DNA of 64,000 nt from Odontesthes bonariensis (Eukaryota; Chordata; Actinopteri; Atheriniformes; Atherinopsidae): contig NC_134515.1 in NCBI RefSeq assembly GCF_027942865.1, forward strand, positions 19,862,227 through 19,926,226. The letters are read 5' to 3'. Position 1 is the first letter of the stretch; the number at the start of each line of letters is the position of its first letter. Positions 1 to 13,069 of this stretch are shown here, in pieces. Position numbers and translations under genes: made by a program. The notes beneath the pieces are model-generated. The model was not told the DNA's origin and ran no database searches. It saw only the letters and a list, made by a program, of their open reading frames with translations.

Positions 1-921
1 AGGAATCTTACTGCCACAGACTTTAAAAATCCCTGCCTTAAATGACACATGTGGGATTTTTCTGAATCTTCTGTGTGCTATACATCGATCAGCCACAACC
101 TTAAGATAACTGATGGGTGAAGTGAACACCATCGATTCTCTTATTATGTTGGGCTTTTCTATTGGGAAACCTTGGATCCTGGCGTTTGTGTGGATGTGTC
201 ATGTCACTTTGTCATGTTCCACCTAACTGAACACTGCTGCAGACCAAGAAGCTACCTCCGCTACACCTCTGTTACCACTAAATCTGAGCACTGTTGTTCT
301 TTGTTCTCCTCTATTTAAAACCGAACTACAGGTTTATTGTTATTAAACCAATACAATGTAACTTCTCAAAAAGCCTACTATGGAGCTCCCCCTACAGGCT
401 TGGAGGTAATGTACGGTTACACTGTCGTAAATACAACACCCTTTCGCTTTCACGTTTCACGTTTGTTGACGAACCGGCGAGGAGTCAGAAGGTGCAAGCT
501 ATGTCGACCGAGAAGGTAAGAGTAATCAAATGTACCTGGAAGCGTGAGAGGGGTCTATTTGTTTTTGCGGTAGGTGTGCCAGAAAGCAAGTCGAAGTACT
601 TCCCCTCAGCTCCCGGGCCGGTCCAGCAAAGTTACATAGCGCAGTTTTTCCAAATCAGACCCCCGAAGGGCATAGGAGACAGGCCAATCGTAATATTAAA
701 ACTCATTCTAGCCGCACAATTTTTTCAAGCTGTTATTTTAAGGTAGAAATGTTACATAGTATTACTTTAAAGGCGGGGTAGGGGATCTTTTTCTGGAACA
801 TTTTTTTACGTATTGCTTGAAATACTCTTCACACCCTCATTGCAACCAATTAATTAAAAGTTTTGACACAAATATGAAAAGTTTTAGTGGCCTCTAGAAC
901 GTACAATCTAGGAAAAACAGT

Positions 922-960
922 ATCCAATCATTGTGAACAGACCGTTCACAATGATTGGAT
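922..960. repeat. perfect 17-bp inverted repeat with 5-nt loop
   Basis: The left arm ATCCAATCATTGTGAAC (922-938) and the right arm GTTCACAATGATTGGAT (944-960) are exact reverse complements, separated by AGACC. The arms carry inverted copies of CCAAT, so the element presents two divergent NF-Y-type boxes and could form a cruciform or RNA hairpin. No homology is recognised. It could be a transposon footprint or a regulatory palindrome. Confidence 0.9.
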
Positions 961-989
961 TCTGATGCCGTCTATCAAACTGCAATCTG

Positions 990-1024
990 CTCCTCCCTCC
1001 CCCTCCTTCCCCCTCCTTCCCCCT
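990..1024 (+). repeat. 35-nt pyrimidine tract
   Basis: An uninterrupted C/T run built from a roughly 10-bp tandem unit (CCCTCCTTCC). It starts 29 bp after the inverted repeat at 922-960. Such tracts can form triplex DNA and often bind Sp1/KLF-type factors; neither can be shown here. Confidence 0.85.
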
Positions 1025-1121
1025 GTGCGCGTACCCTGCTCCGTGAACGAAGCTTGGCAGGAAGCTAAACTAGAGCCAGCTTGGCTAGCACCTAGCATTA
1101 TTAAACGTATAGTTAGCATAA

Positions 1122-1144
1122 ACTAAATACTAAATACTAAATAC
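1122..1144 (+). repeat. 7-bp tandem repeat (ACTAAAT)3
   Basis: Three exact copies of ACTAAAT followed by AC. Short tandem duplication with no evident function. Confidence 0.85.
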
Positions 1145-1649
1145 GACAACGATCGATGCTTGCTGTCAGAACAGCGCTCGTGCACCTTCGTGCTCGTGCG
1201 CGTTCATGTACTCTAGAGGCGTGCCTTCGGGGGGGAAAGTGAAGAAAAGGGTTGGGACTTTTTACCTGTGTATTTTCAAAATGCAGCTTCGCTGGACTCA
1301 AAATCCAGGATCTCCTACCCTACCTTTAAGCTTCATGCATTTAAGCTTTAAGCATCAGTCCTCTTTCTTGGTATTTTTTTCTCTTTTTTTGCATGATTGC
1401 ATGTCATAGGCCTACTTGTGTTTAACATGTATTTGTTGAACTCCGTTTCTGCACTTTCACTACTTTTTTCTCGGAGTTTAATTGGAAAATGAGATTTTGC
1501 CTTTATTTGACATTTACAATATGTAGTTTTCTATGTAGGAACAAAATTTAGGTCCTACATGCAAGGATGTTTCGTTACTTAAATGTGCAAAACAAGCAGA
1601 TGTAGGCCCTATTGTAAACTTAAAGCTATAATGTGTGATATTTCACGGA

Positions 1650-1727
1650 CAATGAATGTCTCCATGACATGTCCTTCTACAAATCCCGTAGTTTTAAAAT
1701 GGCGGAGCAACATGGAGACATTCATTG
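1650..1727. repeat. foldback element with 17-bp perfect arms (possible MITE)
   Basis: The left arm CAATGAATGTCTCCATG (1650-1666) is the exact reverse complement of 1711-1727; the intervening 44 nt are unique. Outside the arms, GTGTGATATTTCAC-like and GAGTGTAACAC-like sequences suggest eroded outer terminal repeats. The structure fits a small non-autonomous DNA transposon or its remnant. A stem-loop RNA is an alternative. Confidence 0.65.
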
Positions 1728-1983
1728 GAGTGTAACACTCTTATGTACATTCGTATGCTGAATATAAAGAATATAAGAACACTGCACTTTTGTGATGGAG
1801 GTAATTAATAACGATTGAGGTAATACTTGTGAATGATAAGACTCAAATTTGTTAATAGACAACGTGAAATATTACACATTATGGCTTTAAGCTTTCATAA
1901 AATCGCCATTCATCAGACTAAAAATCCTTGTTCTCAGAATAGGGCATCAATACCGAAAAGGCAGACTTTCAAGCTTGTTCAAA

Positions 1984-2009
1984 ATTATTATTATTATTAT
2001 TATTATTAT
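1984..2009 (+). repeat. (ATT)n microsatellite
   Basis: About 8.5 uninterrupted ATT units. Confidence 0.95.
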
Positions 2010-5000
2010 GTTTTAGTGGGAAAACCTAAAAGACAAGACTGCAAAGTAAGGTGAAGAGGAGGGAAAAAAAGGCTAGAATTAGTCTTCCAGCCATAAAATT
2101 GATGTAAAACCTGCTTTAGCCATCTGGAGGTTGTCAGCGAGGCTGACTCAGCTGGACCGAGAAAGAGAGTTTGATGTAAACTGTCCTGCGACTCAAAATT
2201 TTGACACTCTTGAAATATTTTTTAAAGAACTACTTTTCTTTAGTGGGAAAGACTTAACGTAATAGCAAAATATTAACCGAATGAATTGTTTTTACATATT
2301 TTAAAAATACAAATGTCGAAAAGACAATATTGTACCCGAAGAAGATGGAGCTTATTAAACAATCTAAACGATGGCACACGGTCAAAAAAAATTGCATTAA
2401 CAGAAAGCAGGAAGTGTATTGATCCTGGGCAAAATAAGAGCATTATGACACATTTGTTAATTAGAGACTGGTTGTAGTTTATTTTAGTGTCAGGACCAAA
2501 GATTATTATAAAGGGAGATGAATGACAACATAACTATTTTTGTGAACGTAAAATAATACTTTTCTTTTCAGCACTAACAGTAGAATGAGGCACGCTCGAT
2601 GATATGAATGAATTGTATTTATTTAGTCCAAAGATTGGTTTTCTATGCTTTAAGAATTTACAGAATGTGTACAGGTTTGTAGGGGTACGCAGTACATATG
2701 ATCATCAGTATATTCATATAATGTTGGCTATTTATTGGACACTTTGACCTAAAGATACCTTTATGTTGCAGTTGTGTGGCTCCACTAGACACGGAAGTAT
2801 AGAAAAAAAGATAATACAGGGCCCAGATTTTTGGTCATTCTTCCGAGGGCTCACGGTTTGTCTCTTAAGATTTAAGAGCAATGTAATGTAGACACCTTAA
2901 AGGGGAAAATTGTATAGGTGCAGAGAGTTTAAAGTATTCCACAAACATTTGACTTGTTCGCATAAGGTCCTCCATCAGGAGTTTCCCCTTCATGACCACA
3001 ACCCTGTAAAAAAGGCTCTTTTTTTTTCTTCAATTTGTGAATTTCTGCTTTTTGAAAACATCTGTGTGGGTGTACGTAGATTGTAACCTTTCTTGATAAA
3101 TTGACTGAAAGAGCATAGATATATTTAAAGACACCACAGAGTCCAATCAGAACGTTTGCATGTGTGGCCGTGAGAATCTCTCTTGCTACCTTCTTTGTAG
3201 TATTCTTCTGAAATTTGATTCTCATCTTGTTCCTTTTCTCTTTTTTTTTTGATAATTCTCCATTTTGATCAGCACAGGCTCAGGAATGAGGCAAGAGGAT
3301 TTTACTAAGATGTATGTCTTCAGCAGTATGAGAATAGGAAAGAAAATACAAACCATTCATGATACATATATTAAATAACTGACAGTTTAGATGGTCAAGT
3401 GGTCGGCACTTAAGCGTGGCACTTTTTCAAAGACATTTCACTGCAGTGTACTGTTGAAAATGTTTCTAACACTCTTCAGAAAATCCGGATTGCCCCATTT
3501 AGTCTTTAGCCAAACAGATGCTGTATCCAACTTTCTATGAAAATACTGAAAACGATAGCAAGGACAACTAACTAACTATTACTGTGCTATTGTCACAATG
3601 TTGTTGTGTTTAATATTTCACAAAATTGTATTTAGTACTACTACTACTACTGCTACTAATTATGATAAAAATGAAATAGGAAATTAGAATTATATCAATG
3701 AATGGAAGGGATCTTGCTTCGCTGCCAGTCTTGTGAGTGTATAAAGCTAAATTAAAAAGACAGTGGACACTGGTCCACTGGACTGGACACTAGAGTCAGG
3801 CTACTGATGAAATGTTCGTCTCGTGTACAAAATTTTCAGCTGATAAGAAATCCCATTTCTTGCCAGCAAACGTTGCATATTGAAGAGTTTTAATGACACT
3901 AAAAGAATGTTTCTGAAAACAGCTGCGTCTCACTGCAGCAGTTCCTAATTGTGATGTTTGTTTAGCAGCCCGCGGGTCACATATGGCTCCAGCTTGAAAC
4001 TGACCGCCCGATCAATTTCTCTGCTCTAAAAGCTGGTGCCTCGTGGTCGGTTCAATCTGTTGTTTTAGGGATCTAATTTAATGACATTTTATGTGGAAAG
4101 GTTGGATGGATAAATAAGGAACTGCCTTTAATACACCGTACATCTCTAACCAAACTCATGGAACAGACCTTTCCAGATTCTTAGCCAAATTCAGCCAAAC
4201 TAAATGGTCTTCTTGTGTTTACTCTGACTTTGGGCAAAGTCCTGATCAAATTTTTCTACCCTGGTATATTTCCAGGTTTCCACAACAGTCTAAGCAAGCT
4301 CAGAGCACCATTTACACATGGCCGCGATGCCAGGGAGGTGTTTTGTGGACCACCAGTGCTCACTGTGAAAAAAAGGATAATTCATTAGAGCAGTTTTTCT
4401 TCATCGTGGCCTGAGGTTTTGTCTCTTTACAATGTGCAACCATGTCACAGTCCATTTAAGGTCTGTTTGTCTAGAACCTTTATTATGTCCCAGAATAGAA
4501 ATATCATGTGATTTGCTTCAAATTCTGCCTCTGCTTTGTTGTGGACATTTGCTCCAAAACAACACAAAAATATTAGCTGACACCTTTGGTTGATGTGTGG
4601 TTATATCACAGGTTGTGCTTCTACAACAAAGAGTTTCATGAATAAAATCTTTTTTTTTTTTTTCACAATAGCTAGTAAGTCATCTGAAGCATTTCTGTTG
4701 ACTGATGTAGACACAAAGGTCAGGTGCCCCTCAAAAAGCATACTGGTTGTATGTTTCTTCTGTCTATGCTTTGTTGATAAATGACGGCACTTTTGCTGGA
4801 ACATTGCAGCCTTTTATTTGCCGTTTATCAAATGTATTGTCAGGATATAATGAAAGATATTCATCAAACGTTACTTGTCCATTTGACCTGAATATTTCCA
4901 CAATGCTCTCGAACGAATTATTTTTCTTTACACACCGACTGACTGTCACCTTCGGATGGACAGATCTGTCTCACTTTAGAATCGTATTTATTCTTTTTTT

Positions 5001-6813
5001 TTTGTTGTTGACATCATTTTGGATTATTCTTAATATCACTGGGCAACAGGTTAAAATTGGAGACTGCACGTTAATTTTGCACCTTTTTATCTTAGTCTCG
5101 AAGCGATTGCCATATAACCACATGTAAAACCCTCTCACGCATTTAATATCTTAGCGATGCGGATTATTTTACAGCCTCCTCAGTCGTTAATTATGCAGTT
5201 AAATAGAAAATTAATTTAAGTTCTTAAGCGCCGATGCGCTTATCTGGTGATGAACTAGTTCACTTCATGGTCCGAAGTTCGGGAGTTTGTTGGCTTTTCC
5301 ATAAAAAAAAAATAATCCCACGCAGGAAAATAAGTGAGAGTGTGGTTTTTCATCGCCCTCTGAATATGTTAATAAAAGTGCAGCAGTTTCTTACATTTGC
5401 TTTGCATTTGAGAACTCTTTAAGGCATCATTTACATCGAAACATATGCCCAGACTTCCTTTAAATCACACATCTGCAACAACACACGCAACACAAGACAC
5501 GGAAGGACTGTGACCTTGATGCAAAGTTGAGAAATCCTCCCATAAAAAAGGTGGATTTCTTATAAGTATTATTATTTTTGGTTGTTTCATTGTGTTTTAT
5601 CCACACATTCATCTAATCGTATTCTTTGTTTGTCTTATTTTCAAAATCACATCATCGCTAATGAATAATTACTAAGAAGACCATCTGTGGTTCAAACAGT
5701 TTCCCATCTTCCGTTTGTTCCCGACACATGTTGATCAGATCAGCACTTAGGGACCCAATATTCTTATCACTCGGATTGGAATTTGATTCATTCAGCGATG
5801 TTCGCACCCGATAAGGGGCCTCCATGCTCCAGCCAGATGTATGTCATTAAGCTTACTCATATTAGTAACTCGGCTTACTCGTTGTGCTCAGCAGTGCAAT
5901 GTTACTGCGAATGTTACCTCTAAAGCCGACCTCTTTATTATATCACAATACACGATTGGGAAACTCGAGAACAGTTTCCAGAAACTCGCTCATCCTCTAA
6001 ATACTGATAAAGATGGTTCGCGTTGCTTGTTTGGTGTAAGTTCTTTCTTGGCTCGTGTGTCAGATGCTTCACGTCCGTCTACATGTATATCTTTTTTTTC
6101 CTCAGTAGAAACTGATACTGTTTTGGTTTACAAGTGAGGTGACTGAGGTAAGTGGTGCCTTCTCCTGAGCACACCCAGCTCTGTCTGAGCACAGGGACTT
6201 TGAACTTGAACTTCGCCTTGCTCATCTTCATAATGTGTGCAGTGCACCGAAACAAGTGAACCAGAACAGATTCTTGTCCGTTCTTTAATTTGCTTCATTG
6301 ATATATCGACCCGTCCATTCGCGTCCATTTAAAGGAAAGCGCCGGATGCTCACCGGTAATCAAGGGCCGGATGGATATAGAAATGTGGGGAAGGGAAGAG
6401 CCCACTCGATCAAACAGAATCCGACACATAGCCGGAAAGCCAGCGATGCAATCCCACTGCAGTCTCGATTTATTGAGGCCTAATTTGCCCGTTTTCTTTT
6501 CAATTTCAGTTAAGTTGCTGTCTGGTAGTTTCAATTAGAGTCTACATAAAAAAATTATAACAATCTGATGCGCGTTTGTACAATATAGAGCATTTTTTAC
6601 GCCTTTGTAGCAAGGATAGTCGTGTTTAGATGTAAAATAGTCAAATGCCTGCCTCGCATCATAAATGAGCTCCGGTGAGGACTTAAAGAAAGAGTATTTC
6701 CTTCCTGTATAAATTCACACAAGAAGCTGTAACATTGTAAACTTTTTTTCCTTTTTTTCGGGAGGAATTCAGAGACCTCCAAGGCATTTTTTTTTTCAGT
6801 GATGAAGCTAATA

Positions 6814-6836
6814 CCCCCCCCCCCCCCCCCCCCCCC

Positions 6837-6870
<34 letters not shown>
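6814..6870 (+). repeat. compound poly(C)-(CA)15 microsatellite
   Basis: Twenty-four C residues (6814-6837) are followed by AAA and 15 CA units (6841-6870). Long homopolymer C is prone to sequencing error, so the length is uncertain. The open reading frames crossing it are artefacts. Confidence 0.95.
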
Positions 6871-6871
<1 letters not shown>

Positions 6872-7479
6872 CACCATAACCATTAGACTTATGTTCTTAC
6901 ATGTGAATTTAGATGAGTGACGGCAATGACACACGGGAAAAGTGTGCAAATATGCGAGGGCAACATGATTTTTCTTTAAGTGGGCGAGTTAAAAACACGT
7001 ATAGAATGCGTTAAAAGAAAGCGTGAGCCTCACATGTGTTTGATGCAGGTGTGGCAAAGTGGGAAATGTCACATTGGACAAAAATACCTTTCACTGTATA
7101 GGTAGAAATCCGTGACTGTTGCCTTTTTGTTTGTTTGTGATATCTACATTATTCAACAAGGCGAAGATCCACAGAATCAGCTTCACCCACGCAGACAGTC
7201 AGTTTCCATCCGCTATCTGTAAACTTGTCGTTCACGTCATTTGATGTTTTTGATCCATTTCTCCATTATGGGGTTGAAATGAAAGCGTCTGTATCAGGAT
7301 CGAGTGTCAGTGGTTCCAAGTGAGTTTCTGAAAAGCTAAATAAGAAAATCAGTGCAAAGCATTTGAAAGGTTGGGTATTTTTCTTCTGTGACATATTCAA
7401 GCATGCATCCAAACGTGCTGGATCAGCCAGCGTAGCTGCAAAAGCCCCAAACCACAGGCTACGATTCACTTCTTACATG

Positions 7480-7499
7480 AAAGAAAGAAAGAAAGAAAT
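7480..7499 (+). repeat. (GAAA)5 microsatellite
   Basis: Five uninterrupted GAAA units. Confidence 0.9.
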
Positions 7500-10400
7500 A
7501 AGGAGAAAAACGTGAGTAATGTGTATCAGTTTCATCCCAGTGCGGCCGCTTTGCCAAATACTTGCCGGCCATTTCTGATTAATATCGAGCCTGTTCTGCT
7601 TCTAGCAGTAGGCCTCAGTCCACTGCAGTATGTGCAAGTTTCTTACTTCAAGTATTCATGAAATATTCATAAGCAATCTAGGCTATATCAGGTGTTTTTT
7701 GTTTGTTTTTTGTCTTGCTCGTGTGGGTCGGTTGTTGTGCTGCGTTTTTCTTAAAGATTTCCTTCATCTCAACATGGTCACAGAGCGAAAAACAGGTGAT
7801 GACATCATTTTCCAGCCCTCAGCTTTTCCAAACCAACAACCCTTTTGATTTTTCGGCTCCTCATAGATTCACTGTTGAACCGCCGAGTTCTGGATGAGGA
7901 CGTTGTCCCTAAAATCGCCTCGAGTGATTTCAGGACTTTTATATGGTGTTTTGGCACAGTAGGCTTCACATGATGAGCTACAGATAAACATTTTTTTGCT
8001 TTTAATGGACTCCATTGTCTACATTTAGCACAGCAAAATATAATTCATGTTGCACTGTCGGTGGTGATTCCAAGGAAGTAACAAAGCTCATTGTTGACTC
8101 CTATTTTAGTTGACAGGAACTACGTGATGATATAGAGAACATGAGGGCAGTAACTTTTAAAAATGGAATGACTCAAATGGAAAACTTTGCATTTTAGAAT
8201 GAAAGGGTGAAAAAGTGGTAAATAGTGTTGTTTCAGTTGATATTACAAATACAGAAGGTGTTAGAGGTGGGTCTGCAGTGCCTGGGTTGCCTGCAGGTTG
8301 GGTCACAGTCTCACTACTCACCGGGAAACACTCAATTTCTTTTGCGTTTTTTTTTTTTTCTCTCGGACCTTGTCGTTTATAAGCACTTTATTTAAAACAG
8401 TTGGTGGAACATTTTCCCACGAGGCGATATAGTGCGACATGTCTTAAGTTCTCAAACATTCACAGCGTGTCCTCGGAACTCTGTCAGCATTCTGACACAT
8501 TTTCTATATACTTGTGCGCACTTTGAAGGCTGCAAGTTACAGGCTGTAATGTGTTAACGTGCGTCCAAGTGGCGAAGAAACGGGCCCGTAACGCCAGCCT
8601 CAGGGTTTATGAAAATACCCTTGGAGATTATTTTGTTACAGATTACTATTTCCTGAGTACCGAATGACCAAACTAGGTTCATGGCTGCCGGATGAAGCCT
8701 TAAAAAAATTAAATCATTACGCTCTCCAAGAGCATGCTGCGTCTGATAATCACATTTTAACATTTTAAGTTTACATTGGGAAAAAAAGAAAGGGTCCTCA
8801 TCAGACATTGATCCACAGAGATATTTTCAAATAACGTAGGCTATATGAGCTTAAAACATTAAGAAAAAAATAAATAAAAAGCATCCGAAGACTTGCTGGA
8901 GCCCTTCAAAGTTAAATCTACATCCAATCTGAAATAAGTCTCGACAGTTTAAAGGGCTTCATTCTTTGAGGGAAGAAGTGAGATGATTAATGATGAGCGT
9001 GCGTGTCTTTTGTTTTGCTGTCTGGGCGGATGGAGCGACCGCCTCTCTTAACTTGAACTTGGACTTCCGACGAGACGTCAAATGGATTTATTTCGTCCCT
9101 ATTCCCGTTGCTTCGGTTACTTTTGCACGCCTTATTCTAAATAGTGATAAACAGATTTTCTATGCATTCGGAAATATATATTGCTGCTACATTCGAGACA
9201 AAATTGGAGCGGTTTTGGTCTAATTATTCTAGTTATTTGACGAAGTGTGACTTGATAAAGTATAACAATCCATGTAAACAGGCTGTTGCCTCACACAATT
9301 CTGTATGTCCACTTTCAATTAAAAAAAACATTTAGAAATAATCTGGTGTTAAAACAACACTGATTTGATGCAAACCACTTACGTGCAGCTATATCCAGCT
9401 GAGCCTACACTACGATCTAAAAATGACTGTGTCAAAGTGGAGTCTATCAGGCTATTGTGTGAGACATCGTACCAGCTTATGAAATCTATCTCCTAGATAT
9501 TTACATCTATTTTTGTGATCATGTTTATATAGCATCATTTAAATTGTGCGAAATTCTACAAATGTTTGCGACTCAAATGCACGTCATAAACTGGCCTTGT
9601 TTCTACTACTAATATCAGTCGACTAATTTCATTGCCTGTCACGGCTTTCTTCGAAATTTGAAAATACACTTTGTGGGCTACTGCATGAAAGACACTCGGG
9701 TCTTCCTCTTAGTTGCTTTCAACTTTGGTCAAACCTTGGAGTCTGCGTTGAGGGATGAATCACTTCGATTATAATAACAACATGATACGTATTCCAAATA
9801 AAAAGGTTGTAAAGCCTGTGTTGTATTTTGTAAATCCACTCTGGCCTGGCTGTGGCGGTGGTATTGCCAGCCTGCCCTTTGTCCTGTGGGCGCGGCTCCG
9901 CCCGGCCTGCTTTATTTTGCGGTTAGCCGACAGTCGTCCTCTCATCTCTGGCTGAGGTTAAACGAGTCAGATCCTACGTAAATTATGCTTAGATATACTA
10001 TGGGTTGGTTTTGTGCACTGCTTTGCAAGGGCCCAGTGACATATCCACAATGTATACAGCATAACAGTGATAAAAATGTGTCCAAAGCAGTCGAAACACC
10101 GACCAACACGAAGAGGAATCTGATTCTCAGACAGTTCTTTAGTCTAATTGTAAGCCTCTCTGTTCTACAGGCCTATAGTTGACTTGGTAAAGACAAGGAA
10201 GAGCCAATTTTCACATTTCTCAAGTGTTGATGGGTTTGGGTGAATCAAAGGGGCCTATTTTACCACATATCATAAGGCCTAAACTCGACACTCATGTGTC
10301 CGCAGTTCGCTGTATGTCGTTTCACGAATACTTAAACTAATTCAGCTTTGTTTGGCGATGGCTCCCCATACTACCAACGAGACGAGCACAGGGTGATGAA

Positions 10401-10892
10401 GCAGATAGACTAGTTGAAAACATGACAAATGCCGCCCTGAGAAGTTGATTATGCCAACTTTATGTATGACCTGTCTTTTAAAATCTGTCAAAAAATGCGA
10501 CCACTAGGGATGTGTGGATCTGAAAGCCAGTTGAAAAAGTGCTCCTGGCAGTATTTAGGCATGTGAAATATTTGGTTTAATTCTGCTCCTGTCATTGTAT
10601 TGCCAGTCCGTTTTCTTTGTCAGGCACCGACACTACCATATATTTTAGACCAAGCTCTGGAATTTTCTTGACAAAAATCACATGTCCTCTTCTGCCCTGA
10701 CTGTTGGCATACAAGTTCACTGGACTTGGCTTTTACGAACATGAACATTTCTGATCGTAAATTGAACTCAGACAGCACGAAAAAGCACCAGATTGAGATG
10801 CTGTTTTAGTTTTGTAGGAATGTTTTCATGACAGTGGACTGCTCTGCTCCCCTGCCTGCCCGCCTGCCTAACACCAGCCCGCCTTCTTTTAC

Positions 10893-10920
10893 GCACACAC
10901 ACACACACACCCCACACACA
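10893..10920 (+). repeat. interrupted (CA)n microsatellite
   Basis: CA units interrupted by CCC; flanked by CA/CG-rich imperfect repeat to about 10950. Confidence 0.9.
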
Positions 10921-13048
10921 TTCACCCTCCTCACAGACACACGCATACAGACGCATATAGGTCAAATGATATGCACAGTGACAAAACTGAGCTGCAGAAA
11001 GCAACATAAATGACAAGAGAGAAGGCAGCTTTCTTTGCGTTTGCAGAAATGAATGTTAAACGCAACACAAGTGATGATGCTGAGCAGTGTGTGAAGCGGG
11101 GCTCGCGGCTCACACGTGCAACTTTAAAGAGGGCATCAGTCTTGATTCAGCTTACTGTCATACCTGTGTATGCACCACAATCAGATTGGTTCATTCAATT
11201 GCAAATGACAATTTATGCGCCAAAAAGGTTGTCCTGTCCATTAAATTTTTAAAAAATATAAAAGGAATGAACTACACCCTATATACAGGCTTTTGCACTA
11301 ATCTGTTTATTTCAGTTGGCATAATCCACGTCCACATTCAAATGAATTCCAGGTCAGTTTACTTCGTGTGAGAACGACTATCCCAGCAAAGCCTAAAGCT
11401 GGCTGGAAACTCATAAACGTAACCTGACTTCATATGCATGACGCAGACTGTACCTGCGAGCTGTCAGGATATTCCTGGATTGCTACATCGCCTGTCCGGA
11501 AGTGCTTTCTGCCCAGGAATTTGTACTTTCAACACCAGCAAGATGGTGTCTTTAAAAAACATCATGAACTACATATAAGTGGGACACAACAAATTTTGTC
11601 AGCACAGTCCTTTCGGTAAACGGGCCGCAGTTTCAAGAGTGTGCCCAAGAGTTTTTTTTTCCATTGGGTTAAAGCAGAACTGACAACTGTGGCAGTGTCA
11701 CCTGTTTGGACTTTTAGCTCGATGTGTCATTATTACTGAGTGAGACATTCAGTTATAGTAGCCGAAAATAAAGGGATGATAGAATACTAAACCGCGGCAA
11801 TGTGATGCAGGATCAAAGAGGCGAAAGGAGAACGTGCTCAAGGGCTTATTACGCTTACTCAAGATCCCTCGACTTTGTCACGTGCTGTTGTGCAGCAGTC
11901 AGGGCTGAAGGTGCAGGTACGCAACAATTGTGTGGGGATGGATGCTCTCCCCTCCCCCACAAAGTCGGCATCAGACAGGAACTCTCCCCGTCTGACAGGG
12001 CCCGTCTGGAAGGACATGATGTCCGGTTGTCATTTAACACATCATGCCTGCTTTCCGAGACAGTTGTTTCGATTAAAAGTTCATGAAGTAACAACATTCA
12101 CAGGGGAGAAGAAATCTTTAAGTCAAAGTTTGTGTTTAACGTCTGGAACAGAAAAATAATACAGTGAATTAAAGATATGTTTGTAAAAAGAGGTGTTTTG
12201 CAGGGGGTTCCCGAACACTCTATTGCGCATAGAGAACTTGGAAGTGCCTTTTTCGAACGAACGCTTAACCTACACTTAACTGACACTGTAGCAGTTGTGA
12301 TAAAGAAAAAGTAACCAACCTTGAGTCTGTGCTGGCAACATCCATGCCACGGCGCCTCTCTTTGCCTTTCACCCAGCAGTGTTGGAATTTCATTATGGGA
12401 ATTGGGTTAAATGGCCTACTGGAAGCTTACTTGCAGGACTATTGTGGATGCAGTTCTCTCATTCGCTCACGTTTACTCGGATGTTTGAATTTTAGGAACT
12501 GTCGTCATGTAGTCTGTTGCTAAAATAAACTCAAACGACTGATACATTTAATCCTAGTCTCTTCCAAGATTTTAAAACCTAATTCAAGTAATGCGGGTTG
12601 AGTTATATTTCATGATGGCATATAGGTTAGGAAGCGGCACATCGACGGGCCATATCAGCTGCCTGATTGGTGGGTAAAGTTGTTGTTTCGAAATATTGGT
12701 TATAATAACTACCAATAAGTGGGTAGTTTGGGTGATACGAAAGTTTAAAATATTTCTATCGTGTCAAATTTCATCAGAAAAGCCTTTACGAATCCATCTG
12801 TGTATCTACATCATGTGCAGTGTGGTAGAAAATGGATATAAAAAGTTTGACTTCAGAACTCATTGTCCGTTCTTTTTATTTTTTTTTTCAGGAAGAGTGT
12901 AGCTTATATCTTAAACACTGTTGCTGGCATGCATATATTTCCCTTGTGGAAATGCGCCAGAGTTTTAAATATTTCATATGAGGTTAATCATTTATTTGCC
13001 ATTCCCTTGACTGTAAAATAATTCAAATTTATATATATGTGGTAAAGT

Positions 13049-13069
13049 AAAAAAAAAAAAAAAAAAAAA
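13049..13069 (+). repeat. poly(A) run
   Basis: Twenty-one A residues in A+T-rich DNA. There is no recognisable retroposed gene or tRNA-like sequence before it, so a retroposon tail is not supported. Confidence 0.85.

Noticed and set aside
294-746. A 150-codon frame on the + strand near the window start
   Set aside because: No recognisable domain or splice context; composition looks like noncoding DNA.
13049-13069. Poly(A) run as a SINE or processed pseudogene tail (also 45629-45654)
   Set aside because: No tRNA-like head, A/B boxes, target duplication or gene copy was seen upstream.
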